From: Micrococcaceae bacterium
GTDB lineage: Bacteria > Actinomycetota > Actinomycetes > Actinomycetales > Micrococcaceae
Reading direction: 5' to 3'
Assembly (NCBI GenBank): GCA_025465475.1
Contig: JAODMR010000094.1
Span: 1 to 57,822, forward strand
Length of the DNA stretch: 57,822 bases
Part shown: piece after piece, positions 1 through 9,009 of the stretch
Layout: each line of letters begins with the position of its first letter
Numbering within the stretch: the first letter of the stretch is position 1
Notes under the pieces: generated by a model
The model's database searches: none
Told to the model about the DNA's origin: nothing
The model's input: only the letters and a program-made list of their open reading frames with translations
Made by a program: the position numbers and the translations under genes

Positions 1-344
1 GCGAACCGGCGCACGGCCCGGTCGTTGGAGGTGAACCCGCCGTCCTTGAAGACCGGGTGGCTGAAAAGGTTCGTGGTGATCATCGGGACCTTCAGCCCGC
101 TCTGGTCCAGCGCGGCCTTGAAGTCCGCCAGGATCCGGTCCCGCTCGGCAGCGGTCGCGTCAAAGGGAATCAGGTCATTGTCGTGGAACGTCATGCCGTA
201 GGCGCCGAACTCGGCGAGCTTGTGCACGGCTTCGACCGGGTCAACATCGGCGCGGGTGGGCACACCGAACGGGTCATTACCCGTCCATCCCACGGTCCAC
301 AGGCCAAAAGTGAAACGGTCTTCAGGGGTCGGCTGTACTGTCAT
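1..344 (-). CDS. xylA: Xylose isomerase, N-terminal 114 residues (runs off the left edge)
   Basis: Interconverts D-xylose and D-xylulose, and D-glucose and D-fructose, in the cytoplasm. Reading the minus strand from the ATG at 344 gives [16 protein letters not shown], the typical start of the actinobacterial class I enzyme. The catalytic histidine falls at residue 54 and Asp57 follows in the motif [11 protein letters not shown], the same numbering as the Streptomyces/Actinoplanes enzymes. GAGGTG lies just upstream of the ATG as a ribosome site. The remaining roughly 280 residues are outside the window. It is the last visible gene of the minus-strand sugar operon that starts at 7730, separated from the preceding oxidoreductase by 159 bases containing a hairpin, so it may also have its own promoter. 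Confidence 0.95.
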   Translation of the reverse strand, partial: MTVQPTPEDRFTFGLWTVGWTGNDPFGVPTRADVDPVEAVHKLAEFGAYGMTFHDNDLIPFDATAAERDRILADFKAALDQSGLKVPMITTNLFSHPVFKDGGFTSNDRAVRRF

Positions 345-435
345 TTCAAAGCACCTCATCGGGCTCGGCGGTAACTGGTTTTTTCACGGGCATCTGGTCG
401 GTTGATGCTCGGTTGATACTGAAGTGGTGGGTGGA

Positions 436-478
436 CGGCCGGGGAAGGGGAGCTTGTCGCCCCCTCGGACCCCGGCCG
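436..478. terminator. GC-rich hairpin between oxidoreductase and xylA
   Basis: CGGCCGGGG (436-444) pairs with CCCCGGCCG (470-478), and an inner AGGGG/CCCCT stem closes a 10-base loop. There is no T-run, so this could be a weak terminator, an mRNA-processing or stability hairpin, or chance in GC-rich DNA. The rest of the 345-503 gap shows nothing else I can name. Confidence 0.35.
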
Positions 479-503
479 CCGTCATCCCCGGCCGGTGACC
501 GTC

Positions 504-1616
504 TTAGGAGGTGACTTCCTGCGGCTGCGCAGCCAGGTCGGCCAGTTCAACAGGGGCGGGACGTTCGACGGTGCTGCTGATCGCCACTGCCGCTCCGCTG
601 TGCGCTGACGAGAGGACGGATTCCATCACCTCGAGGACGTGGAAGGCCAGCGCCCCTCCGGCCCGCGGTTCCACACCTGCCGGTGTGCCGGCAATGTCGG
701 CAATGCCGTATCCGCGACCGGAGTCGCGGTAACCGGCGGAGACGGGGAGGGTCTGCCAGGACTCGCCCCCGAGCGGGAACAGCTGCACTTCACCGTCGAA
801 GTGGTTGGGGTCCGGGACCGAGAGTGATCCCTTCTCGCCGTGGATTTCGATGTTGGGGGACTTGCTTTGGACCGCGTCGAAGCTCATGACGAGGGTCGAG
901 AGGGCCCCGGAGGCGTGCACGAGGACGCCGGTGACGTGGGTGTCGATGTTCACCGGAATCACCTGGCCGGTGCGGTTCCCGGAGCCGATGGTCCGTTCGT
1001 TACGGGTGTGGCTCGCGGCGCCGATCACGGACACGACCGGGCCCAGCAGGGTGACCAAGGCGCTGACGTAGTAGGGGCCCATGTCCAGAAGAGGCCCGCC
1101 GCCGGGCTGGTAGTAGAAGTCGGGATTGGGGTGCCAGCGTTCGTGTCCGGGGGTGACCATGGTGGCGGTGGCGGAGATCGGGGATCCGATCAGGCCGTCG
1201 TCGATGGCCTTGCGGGCGGTTTGGATGCCGGTGCCCAGGACGGTGTCCGGGGCGCATCCGACGGTCACGCCGGCGTCCCGGGCCGCGGCGAGGACCTGGC
1301 GCGCCTCATCGGTAGTGGCGGCGAGGGGTTTTTCACCATAGACGCTCTTGCCGGCGGCAATGGCCTTGAGGGCGACCTCGGCATGGGCGGCGGGGATGGT
1401 GAGATTCAGGACCAGGTCGATGTCGTCGGCGGCGATCAGCTCTTCGACCGGCACCGCGCGGACGCCTTCGTAGCTGTCGGCTACTTCCTGGGCCCGGGCC
1501 GGGTCGATGTCAGCGACGGCGACAAGGCGCACCTGGTCAAGACGCCGGAAGTTGGTCAGGTACTGGGCCACGATTTTGCCGCAGCCGATAATTCCTACGT
1601 TCAACGGCTTGCCCAC
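504..1616 (-). CDS. Gfo/Idh/MocA-family NAD(P)-dependent sugar oxidoreductase
   Basis: Predicted cytoplasmic dehydrogenase acting on a sugar, polyol or glycoside. The N-terminal Rossmann motif GIIGCGKI lies at residues 7-14, and the EKPLA motif typical of the family follows in the first third. The C-terminal part is the usual alpha/beta substrate domain. Length is 370 residues, normal for the family. I chose the GTG at 1616 because GAAAGGGG sits seven bases upstream; the reading frame extends further but encodes low-complexity Arg/Pro sequence. It overlaps the end of the ThuA gene by 16 bases, so the two are probably translationally coupled. This is one of two Gfo/Idh enzymes in the operon. 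The substrate cannot be read from sequence. Confidence 0.88.
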   Translation of the reverse strand: MGKPLNVGIIGCGKIVAQYLTNFRRLDQVRLVAVADIDPARAQEVADSYEGVRAVPVEELIAADDIDLVLNLTIPAAHAEVALKAIAAGKSVYGEKPLAATTDEARQVLAAARDAGVTVGCAPDTVLGTGIQTARKAIDDGLIGSPISATATMVTPGHERWHPNPDFYYQPGGGPLLDMGPYYVSALVTLLGPVVSVIGAASHTRNERTIGSGNRTGQVIPVNIDTHVTGVLVHASGALSTLVMSFDAVQSKSPNIEIHGEKGSLSVPDPNHFDGEVQLFPLGGESWQTLPVSAGYRDSGRGYGIADIAGTPAGVEPRAGGALAFHVLEVMESVLSSAHSGAAVAISSTVERPAPVELADLAAQPQEVTS

Positions 1617-2299
1617 AGCAAACCCCTTTCGATGATGGTGCGGACGTTGGCGTCCTGGAGGACTTCGACGCGGTGGCCCGGGGTGCTGACGAAGATGCGG
1701 CCCTTGCCCCACTGCCGTGTCCAGATGGCGGGGGAGGTGACTTCACGGTTCCAGGGATCCCATTCGCGGACCTTCTGGGTGGTGGTGGCGAGCACGTCGA
1801 TGTAGTCATCGGAGATGACCCAGTACTGCTCGGTCACCAGGTCGAAATCGCTGATGCCCTGGGTGATGGGGTGCTCGGCGGCTGCGGGAAGCATGTTGAC
1901 GGTGTAGGGAACGTAGTTGTCGGACTGTTCCCCGATCCGCTCGTCCGGGTGTTTGCCGGGGTGGCAGGCAAAGGAGCCACCGATCATGTGCAGGTAGTCG
2001 GAGGTGTTCCGGTAGGAGTCGGCTATCCCGCCGTGCCAGCCGGCCAGCCCGGTGCCGTTTTCGACGGCGCTGCGCAGGCCCTCGAACTCGTCCTTTTCGA
2101 TGGTGGACATGGTCATGCACTGCAGAATGAGGTCGACGCCGGCCATGTAGTCCGGGTCGGCGTAGATCTTTGGTGATTCCTCCACACGGACGTCGTAGCC
2201 GTTGTCCTTCAGATAGGGGATGAAGAGGTCGGTGGCTTCAATGGGCTGGTGTCCGTCCCAGCCGCCACGGACCACCAGTGCGGTCTTGTTCTCGGGCAT
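1601..2299 (-). CDS. ThuA-like domain protein
   Basis: Protein of 232 residues with the ThuA fold (class I glutamine amidotransferase-like). Recognisable stretches are VVRGGWDGHQP near the N-terminus, GLAGWHGGIADSYR and GGSFACHPGKHPDE in the middle, and GKGRIFVSTPGHR near the C-terminus. ThuA together with the Gfo/Idh enzyme ThuB is needed to form 3-ketotrehalose in Sinorhizobium. The same pairing here, with a TIM-barrel isomerase, suggests a related keto-sugar chemistry, which is inference. AAAGGAAG precedes the ATG. The gene sits between the isomerase and the second oxidoreductase. Confidence 0.85.
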   Translation of the reverse strand: MPENKTALVVRGGWDGHQPIEATDLFIPYLKDNGYDVRVEESPKIYADPDYMAGVDLILQCMTMSTIEKDEFEGLRSAVENGTGLAGWHGGIADSYRNTSDYLHMIGGSFACHPGKHPDERIGEQSDNYVPYTVNMLPAAAEHPITQGISDFDLVTEQYWVISDDYIDVLATTTQKVREWDPWNREVTSPAIWTRQWGKGRIFVSTPGHRVEVLQDANVRTIIERGLLWASR

Positions 2300-2353
2300 G
2301 TATCTTCCTTTGGTGGGTGTCCGGCGTTGTCACCGGAAGTTTGTGGGGCGGGG

Positions 2354-3358
2354 CTAGTGGCTGGAGAAGGCGGCGTCAAATGCTGCGGCGGGCGGGGCGA
2401 TCGCTGCCAGTTCCTGGACCATGGCCAGGGCTTGGGGGGCGCCGATGAGGCGGTCCATTCCGGCGTCTTCCCATTCGATGCTGGTGGGCCCGTCGTAGCC
2501 GATGGCGTTCAGGGTGCGGAAGATTGGTTCCCATTTCACGTCGCCGTGGCCGGCGGTGACGAAGTCCCAGCCGCGTCGGGGATCGGCCCAGGGCAGGTGG
2601 GAGCCGAGGCGGCCGTTGCGTCCGTTGAGTTGTTTGATGGATTCCTTGACGTGCACATGGAAGATCTTGTCGGCGAAGTCCTGGAGGAACATGACCGGGT
2701 CGAGGTCCTGCCAGATGAAGTGGGACGGGTCGAAGTTGAGGCCGAAGTTGTCGCGGTGCCCGATCGCGTCGAGGGTGCGTTTAGTGGTCCAGTAGTCGTA
2801 GGCGATTTCGGAGGGGTGCACTTCGAGGGCGAAACGGACGCCGTGTTCGTCGAACACGTCGAGGATGGGGTTCCAGCGGTCGGCGAAGTCCTGGTAGCCG
2901 CGTTCGATCATGGCATCGGAAGCCGGCGGGAACATGGCCACGGCTTTCCAGATGGATGACCCGGTGAAACCGGTGACGGTTTTGACGCCCAGGCGGGCTG
3001 CTGCGCGGGCGGTGTCCTTCATGGTCTCGGCGGCGCGTTGCCTGACACCTTCGGGGTTCCCGTCGCCCCACACGCCGGGTGAGAGGATGTCCTGGTGGCG
3101 TTCGTCGATGGGGTCGTCGCAGACGGCCTGGCCGGTCAGGTGGTTCGCGATGGCGTGGACCGTGAGGTTGTGCTTTTCCAGGATGTCCAGCCGGCCCTGC
3201 AGATAGGCGTCGTCCTCGGCGGCAAGCTTTGGATCGAGGTGGTCGCCCCAGCAGGCGATTTCCAGCCCGTCGAAGCCCCACTCGCCGGCCAGGCGTGCCA
3301 CTTCCTCGAAGGGCAGGTCAGCCCACTGACCGGTGAAAAGGGTGATGGGTCGTGTCAT
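2354..3358 (-). CDS. Sugar phosphate isomerase/epimerase (AP-endonuclease-2 TIM barrel)
   Basis: A 334-residue TIM-barrel protein of the xylose-isomerase-like family that includes IolE/IolI and 3-keto-sugar processing enzymes. It begins [19 protein letters not shown]. Metal-ligand-like segments are visible: [10 protein letters not shown] near residue 35, [12 protein letters not shown] in the middle, [14 protein letters not shown] and a C-terminal [11 protein letters not shown]. These supply the Glu/Asp/His set expected for a divalent metal. It is preceded by the oxidoreductase (12-base gap) and followed by ThuA in one transcription unit. The exact isomerisation, epimerisation or elimination reaction is not deducible. 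Confidence 0.88.
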   Translation of the reverse strand: MTRPITLFTGQWADLPFEEVARLAGEWGFDGLEIACWGDHLDPKLAAEDDAYLQGRLDILEKHNLTVHAIANHLTGQAVCDDPIDERHQDILSPGVWGDGNPEGVRQRAAETMKDTARAAARLGVKTVTGFTGSSIWKAVAMFPPASDAMIERGYQDFADRWNPILDVFDEHGVRFALEVHPSEIAYDYWTTKRTLDAIGHRDNFGLNFDPSHFIWQDLDPVMFLQDFADKIFHVHVKESIKQLNGRNGRLGSHLPWADPRRGWDFVTAGHGDVKWEPIFRTLNAIGYDGPTSIEWEDAGMDRLIGAPQALAMVQELAAIAPPAAAFDAAFSSH

Positions 3359-3369
3359 GGGTCTTCCTT

Positions 3370-4548
3370 TCAGATTTTTTGCCAGCGGCTGTCATCGCCG
3401 GCGCTCTGTTCAACGGCGGCGAGGACCCGCTGGACCTGCAGGGCGTCGGCGAAGGATGGCTGCGGTTGTTCCTGGTTGCCCAGCGCGGTGACGAGGTCGA
3501 CGACCTGGTGGGTGAATCCGTGTTCGTAGCCCAGGCCGTGGCCGGTGGGCCACCAGTTGCCGACGTACGGGTGTTCGGGTTCAGTCACGAAGATGCGCCG
3601 GAATCCGGCGTCGGGGGAGTCCGCGCCGTCGTAGTAGGAAAGGACGTTGCTTTCCTCGAAGTCGAAAGCGAGGGAACCGGCGGAGCCGTTGACTTCCAGG
3701 CGCATCGCGTTTTTTCTTCCCAGTGCGAAGCGGGTGGCTTCGAACACGCCGATCTGCCCGCCGTCGAAGCGGGCCGTGAACAGGGCCGCGTCATCGACGG
3801 TGACCTGGCCGCGGGGCGAGTCGGCGGCCACGTCGCCGTGGCCGCCGAGGCCCACCATGTCCCCGGCGAGGGGGCGTTCCTGGACGAAGGTTTCCATCAG
3901 GGCGGACACACCGGTGATTTTCTGGCCGGTGACCCATTGCGCGGCGTCGATGCTGTGGGCGCCTATGTCGCCCAGGGCGCCGGAACCGGATTTGGACTTG
4001 TCGAGCCGCCAGGTCATCGGCGCGTTCTCGTCGGAGAGCCAGTCCTGCAGATATTGGGCACGCACCTGGCGGATGTTACCCAGCCGGCCCTCGTCGATGA
4101 AGCGTTTGGCCAGGGCCAGGGCGGGGGTGCGCCGGTAGGTGAAGCCGCACATGGAGAACACGCCGCGTTGGGCGGCCCGCTCCGCGGCCTCGGTCATCTG
4201 CTCGGCTTCCTCAACGGAGTTGGCCAGCGGCTTCTCGCAGAGCACGTGCTTGCCCGCCTCGAGCGCGGCGATGGCGATCTCGGCGTGGGTGTCTCCGGGA
4301 GTGCAGATGTCGATCAGGTCGATGTCGTCGCGTTCGATCAGGCGACGCCAGTCCGTTTCGGTGGATTCCCAGCCCTGCTTGTTTGCGGCGGCCCGGACGC
4401 TTTCCGGGTTCCTTCCGGCAATGGCGGTGAGCTGGGGGGCCAGCGGCAGGTCGAAGAACCGGGGCGCCGTCCGCCAGGCGTGGGAGTGGGCGGCGCCCAT
4501 GAACGCGTATCCGACCATGCCGACCCGCAGGGGCTGGGGAGAAGTCAA
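3370..4548 (-). CDS. Gfo/Idh/MocA-family oxidoreductase (second copy)
   Basis: Predicted NAD(P)-dependent sugar dehydrogenase of 392 residues. The dinucleotide-binding motif is [16 protein letters not shown] near the start, followed by [16 protein letters not shown] and the family motif CEKPLA. The TTG at 4548 is preferred because AAAGGA lies seven bases upstream and the frame before it is arginine/proline-rich noncoding sequence that overlaps the permease gene. It is more similar to myo-inositol-dehydrogenase-like members than to the copy at 504-1616, from which it clearly differs. It follows the second permease by 26 bases and precedes the isomerase by 12, so it belongs to the ABC transporter operon. 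Confidence 0.88.
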   Translation of the reverse strand: MTSPQPLRVGMVGYAFMGAAHSHAWRTAPRFFDLPLAPQLTAIAGRNPESVRAAANKQGWESTETDWRRLIERDDIDLIDICTPGDTHAEIAIAALEAGKHVLCEKPLANSVEEAEQMTEAAERAAQRGVFSMCGFTYRRTPALALAKRFIDEGRLGNIRQVRAQYLQDWLSDENAPMTWRLDKSKSGSGALGDIGAHSIDAAQWVTGQKITGVSALMETFVQERPLAGDMVGLGGHGDVAADSPRGQVTVDDAALFTARFDGGQIGVFEATRFALGRKNAMRLEVNGSAGSLAFDFEESNVLSYYDGADSPDAGFRRIFVTEPEHPYVGNWWPTGHGLGYEHGFTHQVVDLVTALGNQEQPQPSFADALQVQRVLAAVEQSAGDDSRWQKI

Positions 4549-4574
4549 ATGTCGATCCTTTCGTGGGGTGCGGA

Positions 4575-5468
4575 CTACTTGCTGAAACCGGCCGTCAGGC
4601 CGCTGAGCAGCTGGCGGCGGCCGATGACGTACAGCACCAGGATGGGCAGGGTGCTGAGGACCACGGAGGCGAGCACGGCGGGAATGTTGACGCTGAACTC
4701 CCCCTGGAAGGTCCACAGCCCCAAGGGCAGGACGCGCAGGCCCGGGCTCTGGGTGAGGACGAGCGGCAGGAGGAATCCGTTCCAGACCTGCAGGCCGTTG
4801 TAGATGGCGACCGTAACGATGGCCGGCCGGGTCAGCGGCAGTGCGAGGCGCCACAGGGTCTGCCATTCGCTGCAGCCGTCCAGGCGCATGGATTCGAACA
4901 GCTCGTTTGGTACGTCGCGGATGAAGTTGGACAAGATCAGGACGGTCAGCGGGATGGCAAAAGCGATGGATGGCAGCATCAGGGCCAGCAGGCTGTCGTA
5001 CAGGTTCAGCCGGATGATCATCAGGTAGATCGGGATGATGGTCGCCTGCAGGGGGATCGCCAGCCCCATGAGGAACATGCCGTTGACCAGTTTCAGGAAA
5101 CGGCCCTTCCCGCGGACGATCGCGAAGGCGGCCATGAAGGAAACCAGTACCGTGGGAATCACGGATCCCAGCGTGACGATGGCACTGTTCATGAAGTACC
5201 TGGCGAAGTCGGCCTCCAACACGAGCTGGTAGTTCTCCAGCGTCGGGGATGTCGGGGGCGCCAGCGGGTTCTGTCCGAAGTAGCCCGCCTGGCTCTTCAG
5301 GCTGGTGATGACGATGTAGTACACCGGCAGGATGATGATGGCGAGCCAGATCCAGCCGCCGAGGCCGCCGGGAATGTTCAGTCTTTTGATCCGGGTTCCG
5401 AGTCCCCGCCTGTTGGTGCCGGGGGAGGCGGAGGGGGTGTCTGTCGCGCTGGTCAGGAGGGTGCTCAT
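4575..5468 (-). CDS. Carbohydrate ABC transporter permease (MalG type)
   Basis: Inner-membrane subunit of a CUT1-type sugar importer, 297 residues with six predicted membrane segments. The EAA loop that docks the ATPase is visible as ESMRLDGCSEWQTLWRLALP about two-thirds along. The ATG at 5468 is chosen because it follows the stop of the other permease by one base and GGAAGG lies just upstream; the longer frame has no support. No ATPase gene is encoded in this operon, so a shared MsiK-like ATPase elsewhere probably energises the transporter, as is usual in actinobacteria. Confidence 0.92.
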   Translation of the reverse strand: MSTLLTSATDTPSASPGTNRRGLGTRIKRLNIPGGLGGWIWLAIIILPVYYIVITSLKSQAGYFGQNPLAPPTSPTLENYQLVLEADFARYFMNSAIVTLGSVIPTVLVSFMAAFAIVRGKGRFLKLVNGMFLMGLAIPLQATIIPIYLMIIRLNLYDSLLALMLPSIAFAIPLTVLILSNFIRDVPNELFESMRLDGCSEWQTLWRLALPLTRPAIVTVAIYNGLQVWNGFLLPLVLTQSPGLRVLPLGLWTFQGEFSVNIPAVLASVVLSTLPILVLYVIGRRQLLSGLTAGFSK

Positions 5469-5469
5469 C

Positions 5470-6405
5470 CTACAAACCTTCCAATTGGCTGCTTTGTTTG
5501 TCCTTGCCTCCAAGGCGCTGAAGGATCAGGGCAAGGACAAGTCCGAGGACGACCAGGACGACGGCGATGACACTTGCCGGGCCCATCAGGTTGGCCCGGA
5601 AGCCCCGCAGGTACATGTCCAGGGCCAGGATTCTGGTGGAGTTTCCCGGCCCGCCGCCGGTGAGGACGAAGATCAGGTCGAAGTAGGTCAGTGATCCGAC
5701 GACCATCAGGGTTGAGGACGTGATGATGGTGTACTTCAGTTGGGGCAGGGTGATGTTGAAGAACTGCTTCACCGTTCCCGCCCCGTCGATCTGGGCCGCT
5801 TCATAGAGGGACTTGGGGATCTGCCGCACGCCGCCTTGGTAGATGAGCGTGTGGAATGGCACGAACTGCCAGGCGATCACGAAGATGATCAGACCGAGGG
5901 CCAGGCTCGGGACGCCCAGCCAGTCCTGGGCCAGGAAGGGCAGGTGCAGCCCCGTCGCGAGGCCGAAGTTCGGGTCCAGCAGTGCCTTGTAGGCGATGGC
6001 GACCGCTGCGGAGGAGAGCAGCAGGGGCAGGAAGTACAGCACGGCCAGCGCGGCCCGGTAGCGCTGGCTTCCGGCGGTGAAGACTCCCAGCAGGAGGCTG
6101 ATGGGGGTCTGGACCAGCCAGGAGGCGATCATGATGAGGAACGTTAGCCCCAGGGCATTGTAGAGGCCCGGATCGGCGAAAACGGAGAACCAGTTGCCCA
6201 GGCCCGCCGCCCCTATCGCACCGATGCCGTCCCAGCTGGCGAAGCTAAGGATGAGGACACCGATCAGCGGGACAACAGCGAAGATGAGGAAAAACGCCAG
6301 AGCGGGCAGCGTCAGCCACGCGAGGGCGGCATTCTGCGGCCCGCTCTGGTTCCCTCCACCTCTGACTGTGGGAGTCTTTTCTGCGGTGGTGAGGGCGTTA
6401 GTCAT
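5470..6405 (-). CDS. Carbohydrate ABC transporter permease (MalF type)
   Basis: Partner permease of 311 residues with six membrane segments. The first is WLTLPALAFFLIFAVVPLIG after a short polar N-terminus. The EAA motif reads YEAAQIDGAGTVKQFFNITL. Its ATG overlaps the TGA stop of the substrate-binding protein (ATGA, four bases), indicating coupled translation. It and the MalG-type gene form the channel of the sugar importer. Confidence 0.92.
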   Translation of the reverse strand: MTNALTTAEKTPTVRGGGNQSGPQNAALAWLTLPALAFFLIFAVVPLIGVLILSFASWDGIGAIGAAGLGNWFSVFADPGLYNALGLTFLIMIASWLVQTPISLLLGVFTAGSQRYRAALAVLYFLPLLLSSAAVAIAYKALLDPNFGLATGLHLPFLAQDWLGVPSLALGLIIFVIAWQFVPFHTLIYQGGVRQIPKSLYEAAQIDGAGTVKQFFNITLPQLKYTIITSSTLMVVGSLTYFDLIFVLTGGGPGNSTRILALDMYLRGFRANLMGPASVIAVVLVVLGLVLALILQRLGGKDKQSSQLEGL

Positions 6406-7730
6406 TTGCCCAGGGTTGCATTCATGTTCTCAGCGAACTGCTGCGGGGTGATCGATTTCAGGAACAGCTGATCGATGTTGTTGAGCAGGGCCTCGGCTGC
6501 CGTCGGGCTCAGCGCCTGGTCCCATGACTGCTGGAAGTGCGGTGCGTTCTTGGCCGTGTCGTAAACGAAGGACAGGAAGTCCTTGTCCGGGGACGAGGCG
6601 AGCTTGTCCTCGATGCCGTTGATGATGGGTACGGAACCGCTGTTGATGTACGCGTCGATGACGGCATCGCTCATGATGCCTTCCTTCAGGTACTTCTTGG
6701 CGGTTTCCTTTTCCTTGTCGCTGGCCTTGGCGGAAATTGACTGGTAGTTGGCGGGGTTGCCGGCGGCGTTCTTGGGGTCACCCTTTCCGCCGGCAACCGT
6801 CGGGAAGTGGACGTAGCCCAGCTTGCCGTTCTGGACGAAGTTCTGCCCGTCCTTCTTCATCGAACCGTACGTCCAGGAACCGTGCAGCATCATGGCGGCC
6901 TTGCCGGTGTAGAGGAGGGCCTGGTCGGCGTTGGAGTCGGCCGTAATGGAGGAGAAGCCCTTGATGAAGCCGTTGGCGGAAACGAGTTCCTGTATTTTGG
7001 TGCCGGTCTCGATCACTGCGGGATCCATCCAGGCGTTGGGCTTGCCATCGAAGATGGCGTTGAAGACCTCGGCGCCGCCGATGCGGTCCAGCAGGTACTC
7101 GAGCCACATCATGCTGGTCCAGCGGGACTGGCCGCCGAGCGAGATCGGGGCGACGCCCATATCATTGAAGGTTTTCACCAGTGACATCAGGTCATCCCAG
7201 GTTTGCGGCGGCTGGGCTCCTGCCTTGTCGAAGAGTTCCTTGTTGTAGAAGAAGACGATCGGGCCGACGTACATGTTCGGCAGTGCGTAAATCTTTCCGT
7301 TGACGGTCGCAGCACCGAACGTGGAGGGGAAGAACTTCTTTTTCAGGTCCGGCTCGGAGTCCAGCCAGCTGGTCAGGTCCTCCACCTGGTTCGCTTCGGC
7401 GTAGGTCTTCAGCGTACCGCCACCCCAGTTGTAGATGATCGTGGGTGCCTGGTTGGCGCCGATCGCCGTCTTGATCTTGGTCTTGTAGGCGTCGTTCTGG
7501 AAGAAGGTGATTGTGATCTTGTTGTCCGGGTTCGCCTGGTTGAAGGCGTCCACGGCCTTCTGCTCGGTCGTCTCGTTGGGCTGACCGGAGAGGAACCACA
7601 TGCTCGCTCCGCCGCCGCCGCTGGAGGCACCCGGTCCGGAGGTCCCGCATGCGGTGGCCGCCATGGCGGCGAAGGGAGTCAGGGCAGCGAGGGCGAGAAA
7701 AGACCGTCGGGATGTCTGGGGTTGCTTCAT
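6402..7730 (-). CDS. Sugar ABC transporter substrate-binding lipoprotein
   Basis: First gene of the operon and the extracellular sugar receptor, 442 residues. The N-terminus MKQPQTSRRSFLALAALTPF carries a twin-arginine-like SRRSFLAL signal and ends in a lipobox ATAC. A Gly/Ser-rich linker and a CUT1 family 1 binding-protein domain follow (WFLSGQPNETTEQKAVDAFN, later YNWGGGTLKTYAEANQ). The ATG at 7730 has GGAGAAGCA immediately upstream; the in-frame start 24 bases earlier lacks this. The Tat/lipobox combination is common for actinobacterial sugar-binding proteins. Expression is probably controlled from the operator/Crp-like region at 7793-7823. Confidence 0.93.
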   Translation of the reverse strand: MKQPQTSRRSFLALAALTPFAAMAATACGTSGPGASSGGGGASMWFLSGQPNETTEQKAVDAFNQANPDNKITITFFQNDAYKTKIKTAIGANQAPTIIYNWGGGTLKTYAEANQVEDLTSWLDSEPDLKKKFFPSTFGAATVNGKIYALPNMYVGPIVFFYNKELFDKAGAQPPQTWDDLMSLVKTFNDMGVAPISLGGQSRWTSMMWLEYLLDRIGGAEVFNAIFDGKPNAWMDPAVIETGTKIQELVSANGFIKGFSSITADSNADQALLYTGKAAMMLHGSWTYGSMKKDGQNFVQNGKLGYVHFPTVAGGKGDPKNAAGNPANYQSISAKASDKEKETAKKYLKEGIMSDAVIDAYINSGSVPIINGIEDKLASSPDKDFLSFVYDTAKNAPHFQQSWDQALSPTAAEALLNNIDQLFLKSITPQQFAENMNATLGK

Positions 7731-7792
7731 TGCTTCTCCATCTGAAAACCGCATCTGCGGGGATCAATCGACTAGGGTGCCGAGCGATGCTT

Positions 7793-7804
7793 CGAAAAGT
7801 TTCG
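7793..7804. promoter_or_regulatory. LacI-type operator, copy 1 (upstream of the ABC operon)
   Basis: The perfect palindrome CGAAA-AG-TTTCG lies 63 bases before the start codon of the substrate-binding protein. It matches the second copy at 7943 in both arms. CGAA/TTCG-type palindromes are known targets of LacI-family regulators of xylan and xyloside genes in actinobacteria (BxlR/XlnR type), which fits the xylA-containing operon. Confidence 0.72.
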
Positions 7805-7809
7805 CATCG

Positions 7810-7823
7810 GTGATTTAGATCAC
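7810..7823. promoter_or_regulatory. Crp/GlxR-like palindrome
   Basis: GTGA-TTTAGA-TCAC is a perfect half-site palindrome with the central TA favoured by GlxR of corynebacteria (consensus TGTGA-N2-TA-N2-TCACA). Relative to the ABC operon it sits upstream of the LacI-type operator, the usual order for an activator site followed by a repressor site. No Crp gene is in the window. Confidence 0.5.
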
Positions 7824-7942
7824 GCCCCAAACTATTCCGTGATCCGGGTGTCGTCAAGACCCCATCTGAAGAATTTTTCACGAACCTTCCAGTTCCTTGA
7901 CCTCCTTCCGCTGCTTTGGCAGAATGGATTTCGCTGAACATT

Positions 7943-7954
7943 CGAAAGGTTTCG
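7943..7954. promoter_or_regulatory. LacI-type operator, copy 2 (at the regulator start)
   Basis: CGAAA-GG-TTTCG ends only four bases before the regulator's ATG and contains its presumed ribosome site GAAAGG. This arrangement suggests autoregulation, by blocking transcription of the regulator. Confidence 0.68.
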
Positions 7955-7958
7955 GAAC

Positions 7959-8999
7959 ATGATCGCAACAGCTCGTCGGGCCCAGCCGACTTTGGCCATG
8001 GTTGCCCGGCAGGCTGGCGTCTCGGCGCCGACCGTTTCCAAGGTCGTCAACGGCCGCGATGATGTCGCCCCGGGAACTCGGGCGCGCGTTCTTGAGGTCC
8101 TGGAACAAGCGGGGTACCAGTCCCCGCTGCAGCGCCGCTCCTCCGTCGAAACCTCGACCGTCGTCGAGGTGGTCGTAGACGTTCTTGACTCCGGGTACAC
8201 GGTGCAGGTGCTCAATGGCGTGCTTGGGTTTGCGGCAGGTGCGGATGTGGAAGTCCTCGTCAGTGTTACCGACCCCAGTCCGTCGGCCCGGTTCAGCCCG
8301 GAACGCCGCGCCCAACGGATGATGGATGAAGGCCGGGCCGGAATGATCGTGGTGACCTCGGCTTTCAGCGAGGAGCAACTGATCGCGTTCCGACGCCGTC
8401 AGATTCCGGTTGTCGTCATCGATCCGCTCAACCCGCCCTCGGCCGATGTGGTTAGCGTTGGTGCGACCAACTGGGCCGGCGGCAAGGCTGCCACGGAGCA
8501 CCTTTTGGAGTTGGGGCACCGACGCATCGCGTACATCGGCGGCAAAACGGCTGCCGAGTGCAACCAGGCACGGCTGCACGGCTACATGGCAGCCCTCATG
8601 GCTCAAGGGGTGCCCGTCGATCCCCAGTACGTTGTTTCCGGCGGCAAGTTCCGCAGGGAGAGCGGCGTGACCGGCCTCCAGGAACTGTTGAAGCTTCCGC
8701 ACCTCCCTACGGCAATCTTTGCCGGCAGCGACAGCATCGCCCTGGGGGTCCTGGGTGAAGCGGGCCGGCATGGCTTGAGCGTTCCGGGGGATATCAGCCT
8801 GGTCGGTTTCGACGGGACAAAGCAGGGCGAGGAATCTGTCCCAGCCCTGACATCGGTGGCACAGCCGCTGGAGGAGATGGGCCGTGTCGCCCTCCGGTCA
8901 CTGCTGCGCCAGGCACGGGGGGAAGTACCCGATTCCCATCGCGTCGAACTGGCCACGCACGTCGTCGTCCGCGGCTCCACGGCACCCCACACCACCTGA
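7959..8999 (+). CDS. LacI-family transcriptional regulator of the sugar operon
   Basis: DNA-binding repressor of 346 residues. The helix-turn-helix is at residues 11-33 (TLAMVARQAGVSAPTVSKVV), followed by the hinge region. A periplasmic-binding-protein-like effector domain follows, with GGKAATEHLLELGHRRIAYI and PTAIFAGSDSIALGVL as diagnostic segments. It is divergent from the ABC operon, and the two matching palindromes in the 228-base intergenic region are its likely operators. The effector is unknown; xylose, a xyloside or an oxidised sugar are reasonable guesses from the operon content. Confidence 0.92.
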   Translation: MIATARRAQPTLAMVARQAGVSAPTVSKVVNGRDDVAPGTRARVLEVLEQAGYQSPLQRRSSVETSTVVEVVVDVLDSGYTVQVLNGVLGFAAGADVEVLVSVTDPSPSARFSPERRAQRMMDEGRAGMIVVTSAFSEEQLIAFRRRQIPVVVIDPLNPPSADVVSVGATNWAGGKAATEHLLELGHRRIAYIGGKTAAECNQARLHGYMAALMAQGVPVDPQYVVSGGKFRRESGVTGLQELLKLPHLPTAIFAGSDSIALGVLGEAGRHGLSVPGDISLVGFDGTKQGEESVPALTSVAQPLEEMGRVALRSLLRQARGEVPDSHRVELATHVVVRGSTAPHTT

Positions 9000-9009
9000 A
9001 TCTCCCGTC

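Noticed and set aside
840-1805. Long plus-strand open frame opposite the oxidoreductase and ThuA genes
   Set aside because: Gly/Asp/Val-rich mirror frame of GC-rich coding DNA with no domain or ribosome site.
3352-4803. A 483-codon plus-strand open frame opposite the oxidoreductase
   Set aside because: Antisense mirror of a well-supported gene; composition is typical of such shadows.
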